A model generated the notes under the pieces. That model did no database searches and was not told the DNA's origin. It saw only the letters and a list, made by a program, of their open reading frames with translations. Source: Ceratobasidium sp. AG-K (taxonomy: Eukaryota > Basidiomycota > Agaricomycetes > Cantharellales > Ceratobasidiaceae). Taken from it: a stretch of 64,000 nt of DNA. The stretch covers positions 1,612,001 through 1,676,000 of the forward strand of contig JAWNGF010000011.1 of the NCBI GenBank assembly GCA_037039685.1, given 5' to 3'. Positions 10,864-22,894 of the stretch are shown one piece after another (positions within the stretch are counted from its first letter, which is position 1; each line of letters begins with the position of its first letter). Position numbers and translations under genes: made by a program.

Positions 10864-13800
10864 ATGGCTTCGGCGATCGTGAACCCGTTATTAGCGGCCG
10901 AGCCGTTTGAGGAGGTGTGTGATTAGGTGTGCTGAGATGCCAACATGCTGACGACCACAGGCTGTTGACGGCCCACGCTCACCCACGTCGGAAAAGGAGA
11001 TGCAGTTGTTTTACGAGGAGCAGGGCCGGCAGGACATGCAGCGACGGCTGTCAAAGCGCAACAGCAGAACCAAGAGCTGGCGACGAAGTTTTGTGCGAAC
11101 GAATAGTGGCAAAAATGTGGCCGGTGAGTCGAACATGGATCATCGACTTGACGCTCACGGACATTGCCAGCATCAAAGACTACGAGCGAGCCAGACTCGG
11201 ACGGATATGGAACCGGCAAGTGCGCTTATCATTAACTTGGATTGTAATAACCCTGCGTAGGCCAGGAATCACTGCGATCTCCGTCGCCCACCATAGCGTC
11301 GCCCCCCACGGCCTTTCGCTCGCCGCCACCCAGCGCCGTGGCCCTGTCAGCACCCGCCACTCCGGGTCCGGGCGTCGGTGCCTTTTCGCGGAAACCCCCC
11401 GGCCGACGCTCGACCTCGCCCTCGACATCCATGGCTCTCCCCGTGCATGCGGTGCGCGACCAGAGCCATATCCCCTGGCACCTGCGAAAATACGAGATTT
11501 ACCAGCCCCCGGCCTTTGGCGCACGTGCCCCACCTCGCTACCTCAACCACCACTTGTTGTCTTCCAGTGCCCGCGATCGACTCCAGCGCGAGCTTGCTGC
11601 AAGCTATGCGGCCGGTCGGGTCCCGCTCCCGTCGCTCACTACGAGTGTTGCGTATTCGGGCGTTGGATCGGGGATGGGTGGCAGTGTACGTTCGTCGCTG
11701 TCGGTGCGAAGGCCGAGCTTTTTGGCGTCCACGAACCTTGGTGGGTCGGCGGGTCTTGCCGGCTTGGAAACGATTACGGCCTCGCCAGCGTCGACTGCAG
11801 CCCCGCTCAACAGTCCCTCGCTCGACCCCACCAGTGCACTCAACAATGGCCCAGCTGCCAGCCATCGATTTTCGACCTGGCTCAAGCGACCCCCGGCGAG
11901 TCCACACACCTCGACACAGCCTTTGCCGGCAGACGCAACCGACGCCATGGATGGCACGGACCCGTTTGGGGGCATGTGGCACCACTCGAGTCCATACGAC
12001 GCAGGCGAAATGGTTGGTCGCGGGTTTGTCAGACCAAGAGATTCCAGCGCTCCCGAGGTATGTTTATCCCGTCTGTTTTGAGCCTAGCTGATGTGCGCAG
12101 ACCCCACACGCCCGCCCTGGGATGTTGAGCCCCACAGCCGGTCCCTCTCGCAAAGGCCCTTCCCCGCTCTCCCAGTCGGCATCTGCCATCAACCTCACCG
12201 ACTCTGAACCCCCTCTGCCCGATCCACCAGGCTCCCCAGACTTGTTATCCGGGACCCGAACAACACGCAAACTATCTAAACGGCGATCTACATCTGCTAC
12301 CCGAGGCGGCTTAAGCTCCCTATTCACTAGAAAAACAAGCATAGACGATGAAAGCCCGGTTGATTCGCCTCGAGGCGGTCTTCGCGGCCGTTCCCGACCC
12401 CCTCTCTCCCCTTCGAGTCTCTCCCTCGCCCAAACCCAGGGCATCGCATTCCCGACCAGTCCCCACGATGCACCCCGAGAAAAGCGGCCGAGGCGCAAGT
12501 TGAGCAAACGCGGACGGACCGGATCCATGTCGAGTGCTGCGAGTGTGGATTCCGCAGTGGATAGACAAAGCATCGAGACGCCCATCCATACCCAATTTGC
12601 GCGAGATCTACCCGAGACACGTGGGCGAGATGTCGAGATTGTAGAGCTCCCGTCGGCCAAGTTTCCCGCACGTACGCCGTCGACTAAACCGCTCCCCCAG
12701 CCACGGGCGAGAGCGCCGTCCCAGACGCACCAGCACACCTATTCCGCGCCCGAACCTTCGCACTCTGCCCCTCCTGCGACCGGATATGGCCCTCCCCCGC
12801 CGAGTACGACCACCAACAAGCACCACCGCGAACGTAAAATTAGCGCTGCATCGATTAATTCCTTTCTCTCCCGGATCACGTCGCGCGACAAGGACAAGGA
12901 CAAGGACAAGGAAACGGCGTATGAACCGGACCGTAAAGTCGCACCGCACATGATGCTTAACCATGTTGGCAAACGCAAGGGCGAGCGCGGGAGCGTGTTT
13001 GGCCGGATCGCGCGCAAGTTGAGTTTAATTCGCCGGCGCTCGGTCGATGCGATCGGGGCCGAGGCCAATGAGCCCCGCCCCTCGTTTACGGTCGAGCGCC
13101 GGGGTGGGATTCAGCCTCCGACTCTGCAGCGCCGGGCGACGCTTGATATTCCGTCCCGGACGCCCACGTTCCGCGCACAGCCTACGCCGCAACCTCAGCC
13201 TCAACCGTCGAAAGGCCCCGAGTTGTTTGCGCCGATTGACCCGCAACTCCGGACGTCACGGCTCATCAATACTTCCTTGTCCCCTCCGCCCCGGATTCCT
13301 GACCTTGCGCTCGCTGGAGATCGAGGATCCTGGGCTTCACTCGCCCGACATGTATCCAACGCTAAACCGCGCGAAGACCCCGAACCTTTGCTTCCACCTC
13401 CCCCACTCAATCCCGACGGCCCTAAACACCCCGACTCGCCTCACTCGATTCCGAAATGGGGGATCGCAAACGTGGACAAGGGCCCGGGGCTCATCATGAA
13501 CGGCTCCCCGACCGACGACTCGCCGATGAGCTTACCCAAACCCGTATTGACGATTGCCAACCCCGACGATAGCGAGGGGGAGAGCGTCAAGCCTGGCAAG
13601 ATTGCGCGCGAGTCGATATTTGTGCGCGAGTCGGGTGTGTCGGTGGGCGATGAGCGTCGGATGAGGGCTTTGCCGCCCGAACCTGTGCCTGAAGTGGTGA
13701 TGGGACGAGAGAGGGAGAGTGTGAAGCCTTTGGTGGTGCGCAAGGATGGTTCGAGGACGCCGTCGCCTGTCAAGCCAACTACGTCGGGGCGCGAGTCTCC

Positions 13801-16642
13801 GGTTAAGAAATCAGGTCGCGAATCCCCGGTCAAGCGAACCGGGCGGGAATCACCCGTGAAAAAATCCGGGCGAGAGTCGCCTAGCAAACCGAGCGGACGC
13901 GAGTCGCCTAGCAAGCGCAGGCCGAGGCGTGATCATTCGCCCGTCAAACCTGTGCGCAGGACCGAGCCGTTGAAGGATCACAGTGCGGTGAGTGCTGCGG
14001 ATTCGGGTGTGGGCTTGACTGATTTTGGGCAGATGGGTATGGGTTCGCCTGGGATGAGTTTGCGTATGTCGGCTGCGATGGGTTCGACGACTTCGGTGGA
14101 TGCGATTCAAGGAGATGATGATACCGAGTTTGGAGCCCGGCCTATGGTGTGCATTGAATTGAATTCTATATACAATGCTAATCCTTTCTAGGACTCGAAC
14201 GGCCGCGTGTTGAAACGCTCCCAGCCGAGCATGGATAGTATCGGCAAGATGCACGTTATTACTCCCAAGACCTCGCTCCAAAAGATCCGCGTTCGGGTTG
14301 TGTCCAACCCGCCTCCGGTCGAAATCGCCAAGGAGAGCTCGCCGGTGAAGGAAGATGCCCCCAAGCTGGCCGCGTCTCCCGAACCGACTGTCGCTGAACC
14401 GTCCCAACGTCCGAGTCGGTCCAAGTCTCGTCCCCGTAGTGGGTACACCACCGGGCGGGAACACTCGATCTATGGCACTGCAGCCTCCGACTCGACGGAT
14501 AGCGTTGCTAGCCCTGCTGGACCTCGCAAGCGCATGTCTGTTGCGGACCCGACCATGGCTCCCTTGGCCCGAAACGGCAAAGGATCGCCCGTCATGACCC
14601 CCGATATGCGCTCGCACACGCACGCCAAGTCTGCCTCTGCTGATTTCAAAACTGCGACGCCGTACATGACTCCCACCGACGAACACACCCCGCTCCATCC
14701 ATTCTCCGACAAGCCCGTCGAGTACCACTCCATGGCCCCGATCAGCGTCATGCACGTCGAGACCTCGATGCCCACGTTCCCCAAATCCGACAGGGGGTAG
14801 GAATGGACAGGGGGGGGGGGGGACGTTGGGGGGGGGGGGGTAGTTCCTTCCCCAAATCCGACTGGTCCAAGGCCGATCTCAAAGCCGGACTGTACGACTC
14901 GAAACCGAGCACGTCCGACGCCAAGCCCGGGTTCTCGTTTACCGATTCCAAGGGTGCTTGGATGGACGATCCAGCCGACTTGCCACCTCCCAAGGCCCCG
15001 TTTATGAACGAAGAGTTTAGCGTGTCCAAGGAGAAGCTTGCGGCCCAGGGCGAGTTTAAAAAGCATTCGCGCGAGTCGACGGCCGAGAGCGGGCGCAGGG
15101 TTCGGGATGAACGCGAGGCCGAGGCACGCAAAGCCGAGCGAGCGCAGCAGCGTGAACGGGAGCGGTTGGAGAGGGAGCGGGTTGAGCGTGAGAGGGCCGA
15201 GCGGGAGCGTTTGGACCGAGAGCGCGCAGAGCAGGAACGGCTCGAACGGGAGCGTGTCGAACGGGAGCGCGCTGAACGAGAGCGCCTGCGTCAGGAAGCC
15301 CGAGCCGAACGCCAACGCGAACAAGAGCGCCTCGAGCGGGAACGCATCGAACGCGAACGAGCCGAACAAGAACGCATCGAACGAGAGTTGGAACTCGAGC
15401 GCTTCGAACGGGAGCAGGCCGAAAAGGCCAAGGAACGTGCCGAGCGTGAGCGCCAGCGCGCGATTCGTCGCCAACGAGAGCTGGAACTCGAGCAGGAACG
15501 GGAGCGAGAGCGTATCAAGGACCTGGAGCGGCTTGCACGTGAACGTGATCGCGAGCGTGTGGAAAAAAGAGCGATTGGAGCGTGAGCGCCAGGAACTGGA
15601 GCGAGAACGTGTCGAGCGAGAAAGGGCCGAGGCTGCACGAGCCGAGTGGGAAAGAATCGAGCGCGAACGCGCTGAACGAGCGGAACGTGAGCGTGCTGAG
15701 CTTGAGCGGATGGAGGAGGAGATGCGCCGCCGAGAGCAGCCCCCGCCGTTGCTGCACTCGCACACTGGCAGCTCGAGCGTCCGACGAACCCGACATGACG
15801 TCGACGGAGAACGCGAAGTCCATGTTGTCACCATGAAGGAGATGCGCAAATCGAGACGACGAACGCCCAATGATTCGCGCTCCACCTCACCCACATCAAC
15901 TGCCCCACCTCCTCCACCCAAGGACGACCGTCCCTTCAAGGCACGCCAACGCTCCCAGACCGATGCTACCTACAACATTCCCATTACCAGCGCCATCCCT
16001 CCGCCCCCGCCACCGGCCCAGCCTTCCATGGAAGTCATCGCAGGCGTGCCTGTTTTGCCTCAAGGGACCCACGTTGAAGTTGCGCAGCCGTTCCACGCCC
16101 GACCTACGTCGGAAAGCACCATCGATGCCCCTTCGCTCAAGGCTCGTGAGGCCTGGGAACGTGATCGTCTCGACAAGGGGCAGAGCGTTCTCGGACCGGG
16201 CGGGCAACGTGCTGTGATTCCCGATATCGGCTCTCCCCGTCCGGCCCCAGATCCCCGTCAGCGGCAAGCTTCCTCTTCCAAGATTCGCTCACAGACAGGA
16301 CCAGTTCTGCATTCAGAGCCTTTTGTCCTGTCTCCTGTCCAGATTCACGCCAACTCGGCGGGGAACGTACACGACTATGCTACCACTCATGTCGCCTACC
16401 CTACGTCGCCAACCTTCCCGTCCGCGCGCGCTCACCACAACCCTTTGCCCAAGCCCCCGACAATCGAAGGACCGTACCCGCTTCACCGCCCAGGTCGAGC
16501 GTACAACAATCCGAATCGTCAACCTGGCCCAGGACAAAACCGGTCTCGCAACCCTCTCCCGGAGCCTCCCCGTGTATCATCATATCCCCTCCATCACAAC
16601 GTTTCCCCTCCTCGTGGCGTCCCGCCAGGTGCGGTTCGGTAG
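10864..16642 (+). CDS. Giant Ser/Pro-rich protein with a long charged coiled coil
   Basis: Exons 10864-10914, 10961-11123, 11171-11215, 11261-12057, 12101-14146, 14192-14796 and 14844-16642 give about 1,830 residues if one extra base in the A6 run at 15563-15568 is ignored. Order of regions: basic N-terminus; a short conserved-looking block (IPWHLRKYEIYQPPAFGARA) near residue 125; a long Ser/Pro/Arg-rich region with basophilic kinase-like sites (RRRSVD, RKLSKRG); about five 9-residue repeats of the SGRESPVKK type at 13784-13915, each with an SP site; an uninterrupted E/R/L-rich helix at roughly 15100-15740; and a Pro-rich tail. It has no catalytic domain or membrane segment. It is probably a cytoskeletal or polarity scaffold, but that is inference from composition only. 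The intron at 11216-11260 has a GC donor, and the intron at 14797-14843 is nearly all G. Confidence 0.75.
13784..13915 (+). repeat. Coding tandem repeat, about 5 x 27 nt
   Basis: Degenerate repeats encoding SGRESPVKK-like units inside the giant Ser/Pro-rich protein. Each unit carries an SP site followed by Lys, the pattern favoured by proline-directed kinases. Confidence 0.85.
14797..14843 (+). other. G-tract intron of 47 bp
   Basis: Bases run GTAGG at the donor to GGGTAG at the acceptor, with two runs of 13 G (14810-14822 and 14828-14840) separated by ACGTT. Removing it restores the frame. A 15-base direct repeat (ttccccaaatccgac) sits on both sides, at 14777-14791 and 14848-14862. It lacks an obvious CTAAC branch site. 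Confidence 0.6.
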
Positions 16643-17476
16643 CCATGACGCAGGGAAACCATGTTCATATCTTCATGTGTGTGTTATGTCGATAAATGTT
16701 GTTTTACTTGACGATGTTTTATGTCCCTGAAAACTAGCTGTTTTCCATACCCGCTTTCCCCGTGCCTATTCCCAAAACGCCCTTCCTCCGATGCCTTCTT
16801 TTTCGATTTTGTTAATGTTGACTTCTACGGCTGATTTATGGACTGAACTTATCTGGACGATGTATAACAGAACTGAAACACCTTTCCCATTATGTTACCG
16901 CCTGGTTTAGTACAAAGATTTGTACGGGGTTTTGTTATCTACTACAATTGTGCTTTTCTATACCGCTCGTGTGATTCATCGCGGTTTGCTTATTCTTCGT
17001 CAAAGTGAGACACGCGCCCAAGCAAGTGGCGTCACCGGCTGAATAATTACCGCGCGGATGATGCTTAGGAACGTACTCCCGCAATCACCTACCTTCAGGC
17101 GAGTCAGAAATAAACCTCCACACCTCCACAGCTAATCAGTTCAATCCTCCACTCGGACCCTGCTTATACATCGCGCTGCGTTCGTCACCCTGCCTTGGCA
17201 ACGTTGTTATAGACGCCATGTATGGAACAGAATCCTATTTAGGTTGAGCAGTCTGAATAATGAGTGTGAATCTGCCGCGCTTCGGCCCAATTTATCCACA
17301 GAATCTAGTCACCGCGTCCCTCTCTGTAAGCATGGATAGTTCATACTCCCGCTCAGGACGCGCGTACTTTCATGGTATATAAACACCCAAGTCGAGCCCC
17401 AGTCGGAGCATCCTCCTTCTACCCATCTACCGGGACTTTTCTACTCTCCTCCCTAATATCTTACGACTACCCACCC
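16643..17476. other. Intergenic, promoter of the MFS gene
   Basis: Spacer between the giant gene and the MFS transporter. The only site I can name is the TATA box at 17376-17383. Confidence 0.6.
17376..17383 (+). promoter_or_regulatory. TATA box of the MFS gene
   Basis: TATATAAA, about 95 bases before the ATG at 17477, followed by a pyrimidine-rich leader. Confidence 0.65.
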
Positions 17477-19369
17477 ATGGAGGCTCTTCCAACCGTCGAT
17501 AATAGGCTATCTTCTGCAGCCCCTACGATCGCAGAGAAGCCTGAAGATGACACCAAGACAATCGCTCCCGAAGTTTCAACCCTCGCTCAACTTCGGCCGC
17601 TTCAAAAGAATGTTCTCCTCGCCATTTTCTGTCTCGGACAGTTTTTGGATGTCATGAACACTTCCGCGATGCTTCCTGCCCTTCCCGCTACTTCTGCGAC
17701 TGTAGGGCTGACTGAAAGCGACTCGGTATGGCTATTTGCCGCGTACCAGGCAACGTTCGCTTCTTTCCTTTTGATTGTGAGTAACGGATTGGCATTGACC
17801 GAGCCGGTGGCTAATATTTTCTACAGAGTGGCCGTATCTCGGATATCTATGGTCCCAAGCCTGCATTCATTCTCGGGTCTCTGTTCTTTGGCGGCACCTC
17901 CTTGGGCGCGGGCTTCCTCAACAACCGCATCGCTCTTCTCGTCCTGCGTGCACTCCAGGGAATAGGAGCTGCACATACCATTCCCTCTGCACTCAGCATG
18001 ATTGTGCAGATGATGCCAGAGCCTAAGGAACAGCAACGAGCCATCGGATTGTTTGGCGCCTCTGGAGCTGTTGCGAATGGTAAGAGTTTGATAAGGTCTT
18101 GACCTAGTGGTTGCTCACTATCCACCTAGTCCTTGGAACCATCATCGGTGCCATTCTCGTCGAGTACGCCAACTGGAGGTGGATCTTTTGGCTCATTGCC
18201 ATTGTCTCGATCCCTGCTGCCGCAGCTTGTATCTGGCTCATTCCTGCCACCCAACGCCGCAAGGGCGCAAATGCGTCTCAGCTCGATGCATTGGGAGTAT
18301 CGATTCTCATTGGTGAGTTTCAGCTTGATCTCTCGGTTGAAACGTACTGACATCTCACCCCACCTCAGCTGCTATCGTCCTCTTTGTGTATGCGCTCACC
18401 ACCGGCTCAGTATCTGGCTGGCGTTCCGGAGGAGTTCTCGCTCCATTCTTCGTATCCATTGCCCTGTTTGTCGCGTTCTTCTTCTGGGAAACCCGAGTCG
18501 ACGAGGCAAACGCCGCGCTGTAAGTATTGTTATTTAACCTCTTCCGACCAAAGTTCGCTCACACGGATCTGTTAATAGCCCGCCCAAGCTCTGGTTCTAT
18601 CCCAACTTTGCAGTCCTTTTCGGTACGGCATTGATGCCATTCTTCTGGTACATGCAAATGTACTTGACCTTCTCCCCGTATTGGCAAGATTACTTGCACT
18701 GGTCGACCATTATCACTGGTGTCAAATTGTAAGCCTCTCCCTCGTCTCCTTCAAGGTGTGTACTCATCTATTTGAAATCCCAGCTTGCCTCTTGGTGTGG
18801 TCGCTGGTCCACTGATGGTCAATGGAGGTCGCATCGCCAGTATCGGCCGACCCAAGCTACTGATTGTCGGGGGCCTAATTCTGGCGTTCATCGCGACGAT
18901 CTTGCTCCCATTTTCATCCCGTCTTAGCGATCGGTACTGGCCACTAGTATTCCCCGCGTTCATCATTGGCAGCGCAGGAACAGCAGTTGTATTTGTCCTT
19001 GCCAAGTGAGTAAACCATTGCACCTCGAATCGTGAGGGCGATCCTAACCAGCCACCCTTTAGTATTTCAATCTTCCAAACCACCCCACCTGAATACGCTG
19101 GGACAGTCGGTGCGGTGTTTAACTCGGCCCTCCAGCTAGGTGGTGCCATTGGTTCCTCGGCAACTACATCCATTCAAGCGTCTATCGACGAGCGGGTGCT
19201 CGCCAACGGCACATTCGACGGCACCCACTTCCAAGGGCGCGCTGCATCGTTGTGGTTCCTCCTTGCCTGGGTAGGACTCGTCACAATCGGCGTAGCGGTA
19301 TTTTACAAACAGGAAAAGATGGCCGGGAAGGATATCGAGGATAAGGGTGAGGTGGTTGCGATTCATTAG
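17477..19369 (+). CDS. MFS drug:H+ antiporter (DHA2-like)
   Basis: Exons 17477-17776, 17827-18079, 18130-18312, 18369-18519, 18579-18728, 18784-19005 and 19063-19369 give 521 residues. Major facilitator motifs are clear: motif A in the loop GRISDIYGPKPAF; motif B around VLRALQGIGAA with the expected Arg; and the antiporter motif C region GASGAVANVLGTIIGAIL. A hydrophilic N-terminus of about 45 residues precedes the first membrane helix (LLAIFCLGQFLDVMNTSAML). The order of helices and the aromatic-acid/drug-type sequence point to a multidrug exporter of the plasma membrane, with 12-14 segments. The start at 17477 was chosen over an in-frame codon at 17372 because the latter overlaps the TATA box. 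Substrate cannot be told. Confidence 0.88.
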
Positions 19370-19617
19370 GTAGCTTTCGAATGGTTTGGACTTCCTTTTA
19401 TGGGGATAGACGAAAAACGTAGACTGTATGCGCTATTATTTGTGCCACAACATGTACTTCTAATCTAAGAGTGTATCTTAATCGACCTAACCTACTTCGA
19501 GGCATCAAGTTGTAACAACCATGACGTAGTTTGCCACACGTGTCTAGCCACATCACAGAACTTGCTTGCAACCGCAACCATCGTGTCTCTTGGTCCTACG
19601 CGCAATAACTTGGAGTT

Positions 19618-20468
19618 ATGCAGTCCACGGCAAAATGCTTAGCATGTAACCTTACAATTGATCAGTCGGCTGCTATGCGGTGTTCAAGATGCAAGCAAGC
19701 GATTTACTGCGTAAGACTTTTAATAAAAGTTGGTATAAAAGTCGCTGATCAGCCTCTGGCAGTCTAAAGGATGCCAGCTTGACCACTGGGACATACATAA
19801 ACCGACATGTTTCAAACCAGCTCGGAGGGGAGAAATCATTGCAATCGAAGTCATCAATGAGTACGAGAGAGGCGAAGGAGGTCCATTTCGTACTGTCCAC
19901 ATATCCCCTACCCACCCGGTCTTTTCATCGGCAGGAGAATTATGCCCGATAACAGCGATGATTGGTATTCCTTTGAGGGTATATCGACACCCGATGAATC
20001 GTCCAGGGCAGTATAACAATGCGATGGCGCTTTGGTCGCGTGTGGAAATTAGTAACGTCTTTGCGCCTATGGAGTAAGTGTCTATTAGGTCCAAGTCAAC
20101 GTTATGATATGCTGACGGGTACCTGTCACACAACAAGCTGGCAACTTGATCTGCCAACGGTAAGCGCCCCTTATCTCCCACATTATCACACCTCATGCGA
20201 CCTCCCATAGGTAATAGTGGTGCGGCAAGACCGCAAGCCACTCAATAGGCGATTGGTCGAGTCGCTGAGCGAATTCAATCGGCGCGTAGGCCAGTCTTAT
20301 GAATGGAGCCTAGAAGGTGGAGGAAATCATTTGGACATGATGAAACGGGCAGTGTTCGAGGACTTTTGTCGCGAGTTCTCCGACAAAAAGAAAGCAGAAG
20401 GTGACACCGAATTTGGGGAATTTGCCTGGTGGGCGAACCTTGGCGAGGGATACCATCCTCCTGAATAG
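19618..20468 (+). CDS. MYND zinc-finger protein
   Basis: Exons 19618-19710, 19763-20073, 20138-20159 and 20211-20468 give 227 residues. An N-terminal MYND finger is complete: residues 7-45 carry CLAC, CSRC, YC, GC, a Trp-Asp-Ile-His and a final Cys in the usual spacing, interrupted by the first intron just after the YC pair. The rest is a small domain with no motif I recognise. MYND fingers bind proline-rich peptides, so an adaptor role is likely. Small single-MYND proteins of this shape are, from memory, numerous in Agaricomycetes. The third exon is only 22 nt. Confidence 0.85.
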
Positions 20469-21185
20469 TTATTACTAATTCTGGATAAGTTGTGTGCGCT
20501 ATGCACTGTGGGGTCTCAGGTTACTGAATAACATTAGCAAATGCACTGAACCGAAAATGTCCGCTTTCAGTGAGCTATTACATCATTTTTCAGCCATCTT
20601 GCGTACGGTTGGCTGTCATCAGTCCCATAGAAGGTAAATTTGAATAGGTTCTGGAGCTTATTTGCCCCCCAGTCACTCCTGAAGATAATCTTCAGCGCAT
20701 CAGTCACTGAAAGCGGACACACCCAGTAATTTAAGTCATGAGTTTTCGGTGTTGATATGGCTAGGATTCAGCGCACTTAGCCTCCACAGTGATGTACGAA
20801 CGCATACATACATGTGCCGGCGGCGACGCATCGTTAACCAGCTAGCTTTGTCATATTCAATTCCATGACTTCGTACCCGGCGACAATTTGTCTCTCATCG
20901 ATCAGAGTTTGAACTACAGTTAGCTGGCGAGTGCTGTGGAACTTCGTCGCGTAATGCACGTTTCGCCTGCGTATCTCTAGGATGGGTGGATTCACACAGC
21001 ACAGCGAGAATACCTTGGATCCAGAGGTTGCTGCAGCAGGATTTCCATTAAATCGTGTTAGAGATGCGGCAAGACTGTATTCCGAAACAGATACTCCTTA
21101 TTCTGGTTAGATACAATATATTGTCAACTAGCTTGGAAAGCCCCATAAGCAAGCGGATTTCTTCAACACGCCCCTCAAATAGTAG
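20469..21185. other. Convergent intergenic region
   Basis: This lies between the 3' ends of the MYND gene and the glycerol-3-phosphate dehydrogenase gene. It holds the inverted-repeat element at 20559-20719 and no gene that I can see. Confidence 0.6.
20559..20719. mobile_element. Possible MITE-like element with 16-bp inverted ends
   Basis: The left end tgtccgctttcagtga (20559-20574) is the exact reverse complement of 20704-20719. The 161 bp between the outer edges has no coding capacity. I see no clear target-site duplication. It could be a non-autonomous DNA transposon, or a hairpin in the 3' region of the convergent genes. Confidence 0.45.
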
Positions 21186-22654
21186 TTAGACAGGTTCCAA
21201 AGAGTCCACTCCCAGCTTCCGCTTCAATTCCTCAACCGGAGCGCCAGTGCTCACAGGTAGATCCATCTCGCGCAGCGCTGGCTCATTCATTAGTTGAACT
21301 GCAACCTCCCTAGGATCGCGGTTCTCATATAGGATTGAGTATACCGCATCTGCGATCTGATTCGCGCGTCAACAAAGGAAATAGAAAATGAGGTCGAGCC
21401 TGGGACATACTGGCACGTAAACGCCGAGCTTCTGCGTCATTGGTCTCAGCCCTTCAGAGGTGGTCACACCCTCTGCGACTGAACCCAAAGTTTTGATAAT
21501 TTCGTCCAGTTTTTCGCCTTTACCGAGCCGATATCCGACAGTGTAGTTTCGTGATTTGGAGGATGTACATGTCAGCATCAGGTCGCCAACTCCTATCAAA
21601 GGTAACGTGTTTAATCGCCGGTCCTCGCGTACAAGCTACAACGAACCTGCGAGACTCAAAAATGTCAAGGGAGATGCGCCATACGCAGTCCCAATGCGCG
21701 TCATTTCGGCTAGCGCACGGGTGATCAACCCTATTTAGGATTTTTGAATACCTACGTAAATGACCTCGCTCGTCTTGTAATGCTAACAAAGGAGGACTTA
21801 CCTGCCCGTGTATTATTTTCATATCCTAGACCATCGGCAATACCAGTAGCGATTGCGTAGATGTTCTTCAGTGCTCCAGCGAGCTCAACGCCTACGGGAT
21901 CAGCACCGGTATAACATCTGAACCACGGTTGGTGGAACAGATCTGAGGTTTGTTGTGCATGTGAGAGCGAGAGCGATGAAACAGAGACAGTCGTTGGCTG
22001 CCTCTTGACAACTTATAAGGTGGTAGGTAAATAAACGAAGCCATCGCGTAAATAATCAGGCTAACTTTCTTTGGCAAACGATGGTCCCGACTGAGTTGCA
22101 AATATGTTCAGAATGTAGTTCGATTGACTGAAACCCAGAAAGGAAAGCCTACCAGGAACGTTGAAGCCTTGGCAATCTCCGCTCCGCATGACTCCGCGAT
22201 GATTTCTAATGTGAGAGCTTGCGTCCCGGTCTCAATACCTTTATTGACGAATATCAATAACGGAATACGGTCTTTAGGCATCCGAGGGTGCAGCTCTTCA
22301 AGTACTTTCCTACAACGGAGAGAAAGTCCGCATACAACATAAGTACGTGGATCTACGTAAGTATACCCACCTTAGCCCTTGAGTTGGAACAGCAAACAGA
22401 ACTACATCTACATCCTTCAAGAAGGTTGCACTTGGAAGCTCCGGACCGATGGCCTCGATACCATCAGGGAATGTATGATCGGTCAAGTATTTATCGTTTC
22501 TCCTCTCCTTGTTGAAGATATCAACGAGGTGCTTGGATCGCGCCCAAAGATACACACGGTGAGTGGAATCAGCAAGATGGTCTGCGAGACAGGAACCAAA
22601 ATTCCCAGCGCCGAGAACCAGGACACGAGATGTCGGCTTGGGCGTCGACGTCAT
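21186..22654 (-). CDS. NAD(P)-dependent glycerol-3-phosphate dehydrogenase, GpsA type
   Basis: Exons 22654-22371, 22309-22153, 22090-22066, 22011-21802, 21730-21647, 21592-21411 and 21356-21186 give 370 residues. The Rossmann glycine motif GAGNFGS is near residue 15. The middle carries FVNKGIE, then GPSFAKEIVKRQPTT, then a catalytic-Lys block (GVELAGALKNIYAIATGIADGLG). The substrate domain has GVGDLMLTCTSSKSRNYTVG, typical of the bacterial/plastid GpsA family and unlike the usual fungal Gpd1. It would interconvert dihydroxyacetone phosphate and glycerol 3-phosphate for glycerolipid synthesis. The third exon is 25 nt. An in-frame Met at 22771 would add 39 residues; I prefer 22654 because the family begins there, but a targeting extension is possible. 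Confidence 0.87.
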
Positions 22655-22894
22655 ACGTAACCTATTCAGGATCAAGGTGTGGTTGAGTCTCAGATGGTCG
22701 AGTGACGATTGTTGACGGTAGGGGCGCGGACCTAGTCTCAAGATTTCGCACCTGAGCCGAAGGGTTATCATCGACTGTCGATCAGATTCACGAAGCGTGA
22801 TGCAAGGTGCAGCTCGGCCGCGCCAAGGGCAAAATCAAATCAAATCAAGGCCAACGTAAGCAAGCCCGCCAGGAGGGTTATCATCCACTACAGT

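Noticed and set aside
11347..12738. Several long minus-strand frames opposite the giant gene
   Set aside because: They are a by-product of GC-rich low-complexity coding sequence; the plus frame has coherent introns and a continuous protein.
15550..15600. A very short intron (34 bp) to explain the frame change at 15563
   Set aside because: It is below the intron size seen elsewhere in this window; one extra A in the A6 run explains it more simply.
19720..20241. Minus-strand open frame of 173 codons
   Set aside because: It is antisense to the MYND-finger gene, whose exons and zinc ligands are well supported on the plus strand.
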